NCBI GenBank assembly: GCA_035495555.1
Contig: DATJFQ010000037.1
Span: 1 to 64,000 of the forward strand
Source: DATJFQ01 sp035495555
GTDB lineage: Bacteria; Acidobacteriota; Vicinamibacteria; Vicinamibacterales; 2-12-FULL-66-21
DNA: 64,000 bases
Direction of reading: 5' to 3'
The notes below the pieces were generated by a model that was not told where the DNA came from, did not search any database, and saw nothing but the letters and a program-made list of their open reading frames with translations. This document shows positions 9,863 to 19,419 of the stretch, in pieces. The position numbers were made by a program, and so were the translations under genes. How positions within the stretch are numbered: the stretch's first letter is position 1; each line of letters opens with the position of its first letter.

Positions 9863-11793
9863 CCAGCGACGAGGATTTCCTTGCCGGGTTCATGGACGAT
9901 TACTTCGCCGAGTGCGACGAGCACCTGTCAGCGATGCGCCGCTTGCTGCTCGTCCTCGACGACGGCCTGAACGGGGGGGAACTGGATCCGTCCTGCCTGG
10001 ACGATTTGTTCCGCACGTTCCACTCGATCAAAGGCATCTCGGGGATGGTGGAATTGCGCGAGGCGGAAATGCTCGCGCACCACATGGAGAGTTATCTCCG
10101 CGTCTTGCGGCAGCGGGAGGCGGTGCTCACGAAGGACGGTCTGGACGCCCTGATCAACGGCGTCGATGCCCTCGAGCGGACGATCGCAGCACGACGCTCG
10201 GGCGAGTCAACTCCCGAAAACGATCGGGCTCTGGGCCTGCTGTCCGCCGTGACGCCAGCGTCAGGAGCCGCGAGGCCAATGCCTGCCGCAGCGTCCGCTT
10301 CCCGAGCTGCGGCGAACTGGAAGGTCACGTTCGTTCCCTCGTCGTCGCTCGTGTCGCGGGGTGTCAACGTCGACTCCGTTCGTGGGCGTCTGCGCGCGGC
10401 GGGCACCCTCGTCGATGCGGCGCCGCAGGTTCGGCCCGAGGGGGTGGCGTTCGAGTTCCTGCTGGCTGCTGAACTGCCGGAGGCCGTTCGTGAGCAGTGG
10501 CGCGAGGACGGAATATCAACGGAGCCGCTTGGTCCCTCTGGCGATACGCCGCGAGGGGACGTTCTGCGACGGCCGGAAGAGGGTCCTGCGCGCACCATCC
10601 AACCTTCGCACGTCGTGCGTGTCGATCTGACGCGTCTCGACGAGTTGATGCGGATGATCGGGGATCTCGTCATCACGCGGGCGCGGATGGACGAGACGCT
10701 GAAGGGCCTCGAGCGTCACGTGCCGGCGGTCGAGTGGCGGCCGGTTCAGGAGAACAGCGCGACGCTCGAGCGTCAGCTTCGCGACTTGCGCGAAGGCGTG
10801 GTGCGGCTGCGGCTCGTGCCTGTCAGCGAGATTTTCAGCAGAGTGCCGTTCGTGGTCCGTGATCTCGCGCGGGAATTCGGGAAAGATGTCCGTGTCGAAC
10901 TGCGCGGGCAGCACACCGAAATCGACAAGTTTCTGATCGAACGCATGCTCGACCCTGTCGTCCATCTCGTGCGCAATGCGGTCAGCCACGGGTTCGAGAC
11001 GCCCGCCGAACGCCAGGCCGCGGGGAAGCCGCCACAGGGCACGCTCACGCTCGCCGCTGCCGGCGCCGGCGACATCGTCGTCATCGAAGTCTCGGACGAT
11101 GGCCGCGGGATCGATGCGGCGCGCGTTGTCGCGCGGGCGCGGGCGGCGGGGATTGCCCTCGCCGACGGCGCAGTAGACGATTCGACGCTCCTCCGCATCA
11201 TCTGTTCGCCCGGTTTTTCGACGCGCGACGAATCGGACCGCGCGAGCGGCCGCGGTGTGGGCATGGCGGTCGTGCAGACCACGATCGACGAGTTGAACGG
11301 GACGCTCTCGCTCGACACGACGCCGGGCCAGGGCACACGCTTCACGATCGAGCTGCCGCTGACGTTGTCGATCACGGACGCGCTTCTCGCGGTCGTCGGC
11401 GATCGGCGGTTCGCGGTGCCGCAAGCCTCGGTCCGCGAAGTCGTCGAAGTAACGCCCGGTGTGCTGCGCCGCGTCGGCCGCCATGAGGTCGCGCCGTTTC
11501 GCGGCGGCATGCTGCCGATCGTGCGTCTGTCGGATATTTTCGGGATCGCGGCCCGGCCTGGCCGCGCCCTGCACGTGTTCGTCATCGGATCGGGCTCGGA
11601 CGCGGTCGGGCTCGCGGTGGATCGCATCACCGGTCAGCGCGAGATCGTCGTGAGGAGCATGACGGATGCGCTGGTCGACGTGCCCGGGGTGCTCGGCGCG
11701 ACCGACCTGGGTGACGGTCGCGTCGTCTTGATTCTCGACGCCGCGGCCATCGCCCGCTCGGGTCCTGGCGGACTCGTGGGAGCGCAGTCATGA
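9859..11793 (+). CDS. cheA: Chemotaxis histidine kinase CheA
   Basis: A 644-residue cytoplasmic kinase with the full CheA order. The P1 phosphotransfer domain has H55 in FHSIKG. A P2-like region lies around residues 155-215. P3 dimerisation helices follow (DLTRLDELMRMIGDLVI). The P4 ATPase has N box LVRNAVSHGFE, G1 box SDDGRGID and a G2 box in SGRGVGMAVV. The C-terminal P5 CheW-like domain runs from about residue 500. GTG start at 9859 overlaps the cheY stop, and the cheA stop overlaps cheW. It should phosphorylate the CheY proteins and CheB of this operon, controlled through CheW by the soluble MCP encoded downstream. Confidence 0.95.
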   Translation: MTSDEDFLAGFMDDYFAECDEHLSAMRRLLLVLDDGLNGGELDPSCLDDLFRTFHSIKGISGMVELREAEMLAHHMESYLRVLRQREAVLTKDGLDALINGVDALERTIAARRSGESTPENDRALGLLSAVTPASGAARPMPAAASASRAAANWKVTFVPSSSLVSRGVNVDSVRGRLRAAGTLVDAAPQVRPEGVAFEFLLAAELPEAVREQWREDGISTEPLGPSGDTPRGDVLRRPEEGPARTIQPSHVVRVDLTRLDELMRMIGDLVITRARMDETLKGLERHVPAVEWRPVQENSATLERQLRDLREGVVRLRLVPVSEIFSRVPFVVRDLAREFGKDVRVELRGQHTEIDKFLIERMLDPVVHLVRNAVSHGFETPAERQAAGKPPQGTLTLAAAGAGDIVVIEVSDDGRGIDAARVVARARAAGIALADGAVDDSTLLRIICSPGFSTRDESDRASGRGVGMAVVQTTIDELNGTLSLDTTPGQGTRFTIELPLTLSITDALLAVVGDRRFAVPQASVREVVEVTPGVLRRVGRHEVAPFRGGMLPIVRLSDIFGIAARPGRALHVFVIGSGSDAVGLAVDRITGQREIVVRSMTDALVDVPGVLGATDLGDGRVVLILDAAAIARSGPGGLVGAQS

Positions 11794-12269
11794 TGGACAA
11801 CTTCATCCTGTTCGATGTCGCCGGAACCACGTACGCGGTCCACAGTCGGGACGTGCTGCACGTGGAGATGCTCGAGCAGGTCACCGCGGTCCCGAACGCA
11901 CCCCGGTTCGTCGACGGGGTGGTTTTCTCGCGCGGTCGGGTCGTGCCCGCTCTGAATCTGCGGGCCCGCTTTGGGTTCGAGCGGGCGCCGTTCGATCTCC
12001 GGACGCGGCTCGTCGTCGTGCAGAGTCGGGCGCGGCAGGTCGGCCTGGTCGTCGACAGCGCGCGCGAGTTCCTGTCGCTTGACTCAGCTGCGTTTCAGCC
12101 GGCCGGCAGCGGCCTCGACGAACAGAGCGGCAGATACCTGGCCGGCGTGGCGAACATTTCCGATCGTTTGATTCTGCTGCTGGACCTCGATGCGGTGTTG
12201 AACACCGCCGACGAGTTGCCTGGCAGTCCCGGTCCTTCAGAGGTGGAACCATGGCACGCCGCAAGGTAA
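11790..12269 (+). CDS. cheW: Chemotaxis coupling protein CheW
   Basis: A 159-residue CheW domain protein beginning FILFDVAGTTYAV and containing the family segment VVFSRGRVVPALNLR. It bridges CheA P5 and the tip of chemoreceptors. The ATG at 11790 overlaps the cheA stop (ATGA), and its end overlaps the MCP start by 19 bases, so it is translationally coupled on both sides. The C-terminal tail after residue 140 is not part of the usual domain. Confidence 0.93.
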   Translation: MMDNFILFDVAGTTYAVHSRDVLHVEMLEQVTAVPNAPRFVDGVVFSRGRVVPALNLRARFGFERAPFDLRTRLVVVQSRARQVGLVVDSAREFLSLDSAAFQPAGSGLDEQSGRYLAGVANISDRLILLLDLDAVLNTADELPGSPGPSEVEPWHAAR

Positions 12270-14359
12270 ATAGTCGGACGAATGGGCGCTCGAACGGCCG
12301 CACGGCGGCGGTCCCGCCAGGGTCGGCGGAGGGTGAACGGCTGACGAGCGCAGCGGCCGCCGTCGCTCGAATTGCGACGGACGCGGCGCAGGGAACGGAC
12401 GCGCAGCGCACGACGCTGGACCGGTCTCTCAAGACACTGAGTCAGATGCGCGGCTCGCTGTCGGATACCGCGCTCCAGGCCGACTCGGTGTCGGTGTCGA
12501 CGGAGGAGCTGCAGTCGTCGCTGAACGAGATGGCCGCGTCGATCGAGCAGGTGACGCAGAACGGCGCGAGCCTCGCGGCCTCTGCTGCACAGACGGCCGC
12601 CTCGACGCATCAGAGCACCGCGTCCATCGAGCGCGTGCGCACCACGGTCGAAGAAATGGCCTCCTCGACGCAGCAGGTCACGCAGTCGGTGCACGAGATG
12701 GCTTCGTCCATCAAGTCGTTCTCGCGGGACACGGAAAACCTCACCGTGTCTGTGAACGAGACCGCTGCCGCAATCGAGGAGATGACGCACTCGATCAAGG
12801 GCGTGTCGGGAAACGCGGATGATCTGGCCGCGGCGGCAGAAGAGACATCGTCGTCCATCAATGAGATGGCCGCATCCATCGAACAGGTCGGCGCCATTTC
12901 CGAGCGACTGGCCGCGGCGGTCGAGCAGAACTCGGCGGCGATCGAGCAGATGTCGCGATCGGTCCAGTCGGTCGCCCAGAACGGTACGCGCATCAGCGAG
13001 ACATCGCGCGACGCGTCCGTCTCCGCGCTGGAGCTCGAGCGCACCAGCGAGCACGTGGCCGGTCTCGTGCGCCAGACGGAAGAAAACACGCGCCGGCTCG
13101 CGCGCGATGCGGAGGAGGGCGGGGCCGTCGTCCAGCGCTCCATCCAGGGTATTTCGCGGATGCGCGACTCCATGGCGCAATCGGCGACGGTGATGCGTGA
13201 AATGGGGAAGCGTACCGGCGACATCACGTCCATCGTCGATACGATCAATCTGATTGCCGAGCGCACGAATCTGCTCTCGCTCAATGCGTCGATCGAAGCC
13301 GCCCGCGCCGGCGACGCAGGCCGCGGCTTTGCGGTCGTCGCGGAGGAGATCCGCAACCTGGCTGATCGATCCGCCAAAGCGACGTCCGACATCGCCGGCA
13401 TCATTCGGGCCCTGCAGGAGGTCGCGTCGGAAGCGGTCGCGTCGGCCAACGACGGCCTGCGTGTCGCCGACGAGAGCGGCGCGCTGGCGGAAAACGGCGC
13501 AGCGGGGCTGCGCAAAATCCTCGGCGGCGTCGTCGAAACGTCTGCGCTCGTCACACAGGCAGCCACCGCGGTCGGCCAGCAGCGGACGGCCAGTCGATCG
13601 GTCGCGGCGGCCATCGAGGCGGCGTCGGAGCAGGCCAGGCAGATCGCGGGAGCCACCGCGGAACAGGCGAATACCGCCTCGTCTATCGTTCAGGCGACCG
13701 CGCAAATGCGCAAGGTCGCGCAGGAGGTGACCAAGGCGGTTGCGGAACAAGGACGCGCGTCGCGCGACATCATGAAGGCGGCCCAGAGCACCACGCTGCT
13801 GGCGGTGCAGGTGCGGAAGGCCACCGCTGAACAGACGGGCAGCGCGGCAGAAATCGCGAAGGCCGCTGAATCGATGCGCAAAGGAGCCACGACGACGTCA
13901 CGCGCAATCGCGCAACAGTCCGCGGCCGCGGACGAGATCGCAAAGGCGGCGGAAGCCCTCGCCCGCATGGCTGTGGCAATCACCCGGGCGATGGCCGAGC
14001 AGTCGGGCGCAGCCGCGGAGATCTCGCAAGCGGCCGATTCGATGCGTCAGCAGTCCGAGCAGAGCGCCAAGGCGCTCAGGGAGCAGGCGCGCGCCATCAA
14101 GGACATGACCACGGCCGCGGCGAGCACCGCGAAGCAAATCAAGACGATTACCGCCGCGAACCAGGAGCACTCACGCGCCGCCGCCGGCGTCATCGATGAT
14201 GTCAGCACGCTGCGCGAAGCGGTCGAGCGAACGGTCGAAGGGTTCAGGCAAACACAGACCTCTACCGAAGATTTGCTGCGTCGCGCCGAAGCGCTCGCGA
14301 GCATCGCTGCGGGTGCGAACGGGTCCAACGGCCACCGGGCGCGAGCAAACGGGCGTTGA
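12251..14359 (+). CDS. Soluble methyl-accepting chemotaxis protein without sensor or membrane domain
   Basis: A 702-residue helical protein. The highly conserved MCP signalling tip (ERTNLLSLNASIEAARAGD, followed by GRGFAVVAEEIRNLAD) sits near residues 335-370, almost exactly at mid-length, so the protein should fold back into one very long antiparallel coiled-coil hairpin with arms of about 330 residues. I see no transmembrane segment, HAMP, PAS, Cache or GAF domain; the first 25 residues are basic and low complexity. Both arms are repetitive (SINEMAASIEQVG, EMTHSIKGVSGN). ATG at 12251 is preceded by AGAGGTGG. Input probably comes from partner proteins, the obvious candidates being the two PAS proteins of the operon. 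Confidence 0.9.
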   Translation: MARRKVNSRTNGRSNGRTAAVPPGSAEGERLTSAAAAVARIATDAAQGTDAQRTTLDRSLKTLSQMRGSLSDTALQADSVSVSTEELQSSLNEMAASIEQVTQNGASLAASAAQTAASTHQSTASIERVRTTVEEMASSTQQVTQSVHEMASSIKSFSRDTENLTVSVNETAAAIEEMTHSIKGVSGNADDLAAAAEETSSSINEMAASIEQVGAISERLAAAVEQNSAAIEQMSRSVQSVAQNGTRISETSRDASVSALELERTSEHVAGLVRQTEENTRRLARDAEEGGAVVQRSIQGISRMRDSMAQSATVMREMGKRTGDITSIVDTINLIAERTNLLSLNASIEAARAGDAGRGFAVVAEEIRNLADRSAKATSDIAGIIRALQEVASEAVASANDGLRVADESGALAENGAAGLRKILGGVVETSALVTQAATAVGQQRTASRSVAAAIEAASEQARQIAGATAEQANTASSIVQATAQMRKVAQEVTKAVAEQGRASRDIMKAAQSTTLLAVQVRKATAEQTGSAAEIAKAAESMRKGATTTSRAIAQQSAAADEIAKAAEALARMAVAITRAMAEQSGAAAEISQAADSMRQQSEQSAKALREQARAIKDMTTAAASTAKQIKTITAANQEHSRAAAGVIDDVSTLREAVERTVEGFRQTQTSTEDLLRRAEALASIAAGANGSNGHRARANGR

Positions 14360-17148
14360 AGGCACCCGGGTCAACCGCGGGCTCGGATCCGGTCTCCATC
14401 GGGGTGTTTTCCGTCGACACGCGGCTGCAGATCGCCGCGTGGGACGACTGGATGGCAGAGGCCAGCGGCATGCCAGCCGCATCGGTGCGTGGACGCGAAC
14501 TGGCTGAGGTGATCCCATCGCTGGCCGAGCGTGGACTCCTCGACGAGTTCCGTCTCGTGCTGTCGGTCGGAGCCATCCGCGTGCTTGCGCCGGCGCTCCA
14601 TCACTATCTCATTCCGTGCCCGCCGCGCGTTCCGTCCTCGCATTTCGATCGCATGCAACAGCGTGTCACGCTGGCGCCGCTGCGCGACGGAACCGTCATT
14701 GTTGGCGTAATGGTGGCGGTCGAGGATGTGACGCCGCGGCTTGATGCGGAACGGACACTGGCCGCCGCGCTGCAGAGTGGGGACGAGCGCACCCGCGAAG
14801 AGGCCGCGCAGGCGATCAGCCGCGCGTCTCACGTCGACTCACCCGAGCTCTTCTCCGCTGCCCTGCGCGATCCCAACTGGCGCGTGCGCCGGGACATCGT
14901 CCAGGCGCTCGCGCGGCATGCCACGCGGCCCATGATGGTGTCGCTGCTGAACGCACTCAGGGCAGAGCACCGTGATTTCAACGTGCTGAGCAGTGCGCTC
15001 CAACTGCTCGCGGCGTGCGATGTCGACGTCGTCGACTGTCTCATCGAGCTGCTCCAGGATTCGGACGTCGATCTCCGCGTCCAGGCGGCTCTCGCGCTGG
15101 GCGAGCAGCAGCGGCCCGATGCGGTCGAGGCGCTCATCCGCGCGCTCGCCGATGAGGACGTCAACGTTCGCTTCCACGCAATCGAAGCCCTTGGACGGCT
15201 TCGCGCGCGGGAAGCCGTCGATGCGCTGGTGGCTCTCGCCGGCGGCGATTTCTTCGTCGCGTTTCCTGCAATCGACGCGCTCGCGCAAATCAACGATCCG
15301 CGCGCGGGACCAGCCCTCGTTCCGCTGCTCTCGGCGCCGGAACTCAGCGATTCCGTCGCCGAAGCCCTTGGTGAACTCGGCGACGTTCGCGTCGTTGCAC
15401 CGCTCGTCGAGGGGCTCAACGCCGACCGCCCCCTGGCGCCCATCGTGCGTGCGCTCGCCCGGCTGCACGCGCGCATCGAACAACGGTCGCTTGCGGGCGA
15501 ACTCGTCGTCGACGCGTTTCGAAAAACAATTCGACCCGCCGGTGCGCAGCGGCTCGTCGATGCGCTCGCGGGTGCCGGGGTCGAGGATCTGCGATCGTAC
15601 GTCCTCGTGCTGGGGTGGCTGCAGGGCGCGGCGGTCCAGCGGGCCCTCACACGACTGCTGGGGAATCCTGACCTGAGAGCCGGGGCCATCGAAGCGATCG
15701 CGAGGCAGGGTGCCCCGGTTGTCGACCTGTTGATCCAGCAGCTCGACGCCGACGATGTCGAGACGCGAATAGCGGCCGTGAAGGCGATCGCACGCATCGG
15801 AAGTCCGCGGGCGGCTCCGGCCCTGATTCCGCTGCTGGGTGGGGACGACCGGCAGCTCGTGGCGGCGGCGGCCGCGGCGCTCGGCGCGCTGGGAGATCCT
15901 GCCGCCTTCACCCCGCTGCTCACCGTGCTGCGGCACTCGGATGCGACTGTTCGGCAAGCGGCCATCGGTGCGCTGAATTCGCTGGGGCACGCGGGGATGC
16001 CGCAGCAGATCGCACGTCTGCTCACGGATCCCGATCCGCTCGCCCGGGAGTCGGCGGCGCGAATTGCGGGCTACTTCGGGTATTCGGAGTGCATGGATCC
16101 GCTCGTCGCGTGCTGCAACGACTCGGATGAGCGTGTGCGGCGCGCCGCGCTCGAACAGCTGCCCTACATCGATGAGCGACGGGCGCTCCCGATCCTCCGG
16201 AGAGCTCTAACCCAAGACACGCCGCGGGCGCGGGCAGGCGCGGCGCACGCACTCGGGATGCTCGGCGGGGACGAAGCCGCCCGGCTTCTGCTCGACGCGA
16301 CCGACGACCCGGATGCGTGGGTGCGATATTTCGCGCTGAACAGCCTCGGAACGCTGCGAGTCGCGGCCGCGGTGCAACGCATCGTGACCCTGTCGTCTAC
16401 GGACCCGGGTATGCATGTTCGCATCGCGGCGCTGGACGCGCTCGGGAAGATCGGCGGCACCGCGGCGGCCGACGTGCTCCTGCGGCACGCGGCCCACGAC
16501 GATTCGGATCTCGCCGCAGCCGCACTCCGCGCACTCGGCGGCTCATCGGATCCGCGCGCTGAACGCGCCCTTTCCGAGGCCGCGCGTTCCGGGGATCGCG
16601 CGCGACGCCTCGCCGCCGTCGATGCGCTCGCCACGAAGCCCGCGTCCGGGCGCATTCCGCTCCTTGCGTGGATATCCGCCGCGGACGAGGACGACAGGGT
16701 GAGAGCATCGGCCATCGAGGCGCTCGCAGCCGCCGCGCGAGCGGAGACGACGTCTACCATCGCGATTTCGGAGCTGGTCACGCTCGCCGCGGATGGGCGA
16801 TGCCGAGACGGGGCGCTGAAGGCGCTGTCCCAACTGCCACCGGACCGTATTTCCGCGCTCGAGGCGGCGTTCGACGCCAGCGGCGCTGCCGCACGGTGCG
16901 TGCTGATTCCCGCCTTCTGCCGGATGCAGCAGCCTGACGCCTCTGCGGTAATCAGAAAGGCCCTCGACGATCCGGACCCGTCCGTTCGCGAGGCTGCGAT
17001 CCGCGCGCTTGACGAACTGGGAGCACGCGGCGTGGCACGGCGATTCTCACTCATGGCGCGCCAGGACCCCTCCCGCTCGGTACGCCGCGCCGCCGCAGCC
17101 GCATTCGCGCGGCAGTCCGACACGGCCTCAGCGGATGAGTCGCTCTGA
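14356..17148 (+). CDS. PAS domain fused to a long HEAT-repeat solenoid
   Basis: A 930-residue cytoplasmic protein. Residues about 15-125 form a PAS-like domain (GVFSVDTRLQIAAWDDW to VAVEDVTPRLDAERTL). From about residue 135 to the end there are some 25 HEAT/PBS-lyase-type repeats of roughly 31 residues, for example DVDLRVQAALALGEQQRPDA and DEDVNVRFHAIEALGRLRAR. No enzymatic motif is visible. The PAS part is clearly similar to the N-terminal PAS of the histidine kinase gene at 20027, so both may sense the same cue. The start is TTG at 14356, overlapping the MCP stop (TTGA). HEAT solenoids are protein-binding scaffolds; here it could connect signal, MCP array and output. The Myxococcus Che7 cluster also includes a HEAT-repeat protein, as far as I recall. 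Confidence 0.85.
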   Translation: MKAPGSTAGSDPVSIGVFSVDTRLQIAAWDDWMAEASGMPAASVRGRELAEVIPSLAERGLLDEFRLVLSVGAIRVLAPALHHYLIPCPPRVPSSHFDRMQQRVTLAPLRDGTVIVGVMVAVEDVTPRLDAERTLAAALQSGDERTREEAAQAISRASHVDSPELFSAALRDPNWRVRRDIVQALARHATRPMMVSLLNALRAEHRDFNVLSSALQLLAACDVDVVDCLIELLQDSDVDLRVQAALALGEQQRPDAVEALIRALADEDVNVRFHAIEALGRLRAREAVDALVALAGGDFFVAFPAIDALAQINDPRAGPALVPLLSAPELSDSVAEALGELGDVRVVAPLVEGLNADRPLAPIVRALARLHARIEQRSLAGELVVDAFRKTIRPAGAQRLVDALAGAGVEDLRSYVLVLGWLQGAAVQRALTRLLGNPDLRAGAIEAIARQGAPVVDLLIQQLDADDVETRIAAVKAIARIGSPRAAPALIPLLGGDDRQLVAAAAAALGALGDPAAFTPLLTVLRHSDATVRQAAIGALNSLGHAGMPQQIARLLTDPDPLARESAARIAGYFGYSECMDPLVACCNDSDERVRRAALEQLPYIDERRALPILRRALTQDTPRARAGAAHALGMLGGDEAARLLLDATDDPDAWVRYFALNSLGTLRVAAAVQRIVTLSSTDPGMHVRIAALDALGKIGGTAAADVLLRHAAHDDSDLAAAALRALGGSSDPRAERALSEAARSGDRARRLAAVDALATKPASGRIPLLAWISAADEDDRVRASAIEALAAAARAETTSTIAISELVTLAADGRCRDGALKALSQLPPDRISALEAAFDASGAAARCVLIPAFCRMQQPDASAVIRKALDDPDPSVREAAIRALDELGARGVARRFSLMARQDPSRSVRRAAAAAFARQSDTASADESL

Positions 17149-17163
17149 CTCGGGAATTCCCTG

Positions 17164-18027
17164 ATGCCCGTCGACGCCAACGGTTTGTCTTCCGCTGCTC
17201 TGCCAATGCTCCGCGATCTGGTGCAGGAGCGGCTTGGAGTCTTTTACGACGCCGCGCGGATCGAGATGCTCGCCGATCGCCTGGCGCCGCTCGTGCTGGA
17301 GCACGGCTTCCAGTCGTATCTGGAGTACTACTACCTGCTCAAATACGACGCGAACGCTGCCGCCGAATGGCGCCGCGTGCTGGATGCCGTTTCGGTCGCG
17401 GAGACCTATTTCTGGCGCGAAATCGACCAGATTCGCGCCATCGTGAACTGCGTGGTACCAGCCCTCGCGCGGCGGGCGCCGTACTCACCGATTCGAATCT
17501 GGAGCAGCCCGTGTGCGACCGGCGAGGAGCCATTGACCATTGCCATGCTGCTCGAAGAGAGCGGCTGGTTTGCGCGCGCTCCCATTGAGATCCATGCGAG
17601 CGACGGCAGCGCCGCGGCTGTGGAGCGCGCGCGCCGCGGCCGGTTTCGGGAGCGCGCGTTTCGCAGCCTGCCACAGGCGATGCGCGAACGCTATTTCACC
17701 CGCGACGGAGACCTTTGGGCGGTGGATCCATCGTTGCACCAGCGCGTGCGCTCGTGGAGCGTGCTGAATCTGATGGATGAAGAGGAGCTGACAGCGATGG
17801 CCGGCGCGCCTGTGGTGTTCTGCCGGAACGTGTTCATCTATTTCGCCGAAGCCGCCGTGCGCCGGGTGGTCGAGGCGCTGGCGCGGTACATGCCGTCGCC
17901 GGCCTATCTGTGCGTCGGCGCATCCGAGTCGCTCCTGAAAGTGACTTCCCGGTTCGAACTCGAAGAGATCGGCGGTGCGTTCGTGTATGTGAAGCAATCG
18001 GAGACCCGACGGGAGCTGCATGTCTGA
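17164..18027 (+). CDS. cheR: Chemoreceptor methyltransferase CheR
   Basis: A 287-residue SAM-dependent methyltransferase that methylates glutamates on MCP helices. It has an N-terminal helical domain and then the catalytic domain with WSSPCATGEEP (SAM motif), IHASDGS and VVFCRNVFIYF, which are diagnostic of CheR. No TPR extension is present. It lies 15 bases after the HEAT gene and overlaps cheB by eight bases. Its presence with cheB implies that the soluble MCP is adapted by methylation. Confidence 0.95.
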   Translation: MPVDANGLSSAALPMLRDLVQERLGVFYDAARIEMLADRLAPLVLEHGFQSYLEYYYLLKYDANAAAEWRRVLDAVSVAETYFWREIDQIRAIVNCVVPALARRAPYSPIRIWSSPCATGEEPLTIAMLLEESGWFARAPIEIHASDGSAAAVERARRGRFRERAFRSLPQAMRERYFTRDGDLWAVDPSLHQRVRSWSVLNLMDEEELTAMAGAPVVFCRNVFIYFAEAAVRRVVEALARYMPSPAYLCVGASESLLKVTSRFELEEIGGAFVYVKQSETRRELHV

Positions 18028-19057
18028 GATCATTCGTGTGCTCGTCGTCGACGACTCCGCGTACGTGCGAAAGGTCGTCTCCGCGATGCTGTCCCGCAGC
18101 CCGTTCATCGACGTCGTCGGCACGGCGCGCGACGGGGAGGAGGCGCTCGAGCGTGCCGCCGAACTGAAGCCGGACGTGATCACCTGCGATTTGAACATGC
18201 CCGTCATGGACGGTGTCGCGTTCGTCCGCGAGCAGATGCGACGATCGCCGGTGCCGATCCTGATTCTGAGCATCGCGGCGGAGTCGGCCGAGCAGGTACT
18301 GGCCGCGCTCGATGCGGGGGCGGTCGATTTCGTCCAGAAGCCGACGGCGCTTGCGACCGAGCGCCTGATGGACATCTCCGACGAAGTCGTTCAGAAAGTG
18401 AAGACAGCCGCCCGCGTCGGACTCGCCAGTCGGCTGCGCGTCGCGGCGAGCACGCGCAGCCGTTCGCCGGATCCGGATCGGGCGCGCTCGCCCATCGACG
18501 TCGTGGTCCTCGGGATATCGACGGGCGGTCCGCAGGGCCTCAAGCGCCTCATCCCGGCTCTCCCAAAAGACTTCCGCGTGCCGATCGCGATGGTCATGCA
18601 CATGCCGCTGGGCTACACCGAGATGTATGCGGCAAAGCTCAATGAGATGTGCGCGCTCACCGTAGTCGAGGCGCGCGAGGGAGACGAGGTGCGAGCGGGC
18701 ACAGCGTATCTCGCGCCCGCGGGCCGGCACCTCGTGTTTCGTCGGAACCGGACCGGGATCACCACCGGCCTGGATCTCACACCGCTCGACACGGCCCATC
18801 GTCCATCGGTGGACGTCCTGTTCCATTCCGCGGCTCAGACGTTTGGGAGCGCCGTGCTCGGCGTCGTCATGACCGGCATGGGAAGTGACGGGCGGGAGGG
18901 AGCCGGATGGATCAAATCGCTCGGGGGGAATATCCTTGCGGAAGCCGAGGAGAGCTGCGTAGTGTACGGCATGCCGCGCGCCGTCGTTGAGGCCGGACTG
19001 GCCGATGAGGTCGTCCCGCTCGAATGCATGGCGGCCGCGATCATGGAACGTTTATGA
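18020..19057 (+). CDS. cheB: Chemotaxis methylesterase/deamidase CheB
   Basis: 345 residues: an N-terminal receiver with acidic pair D11-D12 and phosphoacceptor D57 (VITCDLNMPVMDG), then a linker and the C-terminal methylesterase. Catalytic residues are readable as Ser in GISTGGPQG near residue 166, His in VMHMPLGYT and Asp in VVMTGMGSDGREG. It removes methyl groups from the MCP and is activated by CheA phosphorylation. It overlaps cheR upstream, and its stop overlaps the ATG of the next receiver gene (ATGA at 19054). Confidence 0.95.
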   Translation: MSEIIRVLVVDDSAYVRKVVSAMLSRSPFIDVVGTARDGEEALERAAELKPDVITCDLNMPVMDGVAFVREQMRRSPVPILILSIAAESAEQVLAALDAGAVDFVQKPTALATERLMDISDEVVQKVKTAARVGLASRLRVAASTRSRSPDPDRARSPIDVVVLGISTGGPQGLKRLIPALPKDFRVPIAMVMHMPLGYTEMYAAKLNEMCALTVVEAREGDEVRAGTAYLAPAGRHLVFRRNRTGITTGLDLTPLDTAHRPSVDVLFHSAAQTFGSAVLGVVMTGMGSDGREGAGWIKSLGGNILAEAEESCVVYGMPRAVVEAGLADEVVPLECMAAAIMERL

Positions 19058-19419
19058 ACCCGAAGGTGCTGCTGGTCGACGATTCGGCGCTGGCGCGACG
19101 AAGCGCCCGCCGAGCGCTCGAGCAGGCGGGATACGACGTCGTCGAAGCCGAAGACGGGCTGTCGGCACTCGAACGTTATGTTCTGGAAAAACCGGACGTG
19201 GTGCTCCTGGACCTGGTCATGAAGGGTATGTACGGACTCGAGGTACTCGCGAAGATTCGGGAGCTCGATCCGGCGGCACGCGTCATCGTCGTCTCGGCCG
19301 ATGTCCAGACGTCTTCACACGATCTCGTGCGCGATGCGGGCGGCGTCGCCTTCCTGAACAAGCCGGTTCAGCCGCAACAGATCGTGGCCACCGTTACGTC
19401 TGCCCTCGAGAGGCCATGA
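19054..19419 (+). CDS. Second CheY-type response regulator
   Basis: A 121-residue stand-alone receiver starting MNPKVLLVDDS. It has the acidic pair D9-D10, phosphoacceptor D53 (VVLLDLVMKG) and K103 (LNKPV), so it should be phosphorylatable. The start is set at 19054 because this ATG overlaps the cheB stop in the ATGA arrangement used across the operon, whereas an upstream in-frame ATG would sit deep inside cheB. It directly precedes the CheC-type phosphatase gene, so it is the likely substrate of that phosphatase. Confidence 0.9.
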   Translation: MNPKVLLVDDSALARRSARRALEQAGYDVVEAEDGLSALERYVLEKPDVVLLDLVMKGMYGLEVLAKIRELDPAARVIVVSADVQTSSHDLVRDAGGVAFLNKPVQPQQIVATVTSALERP

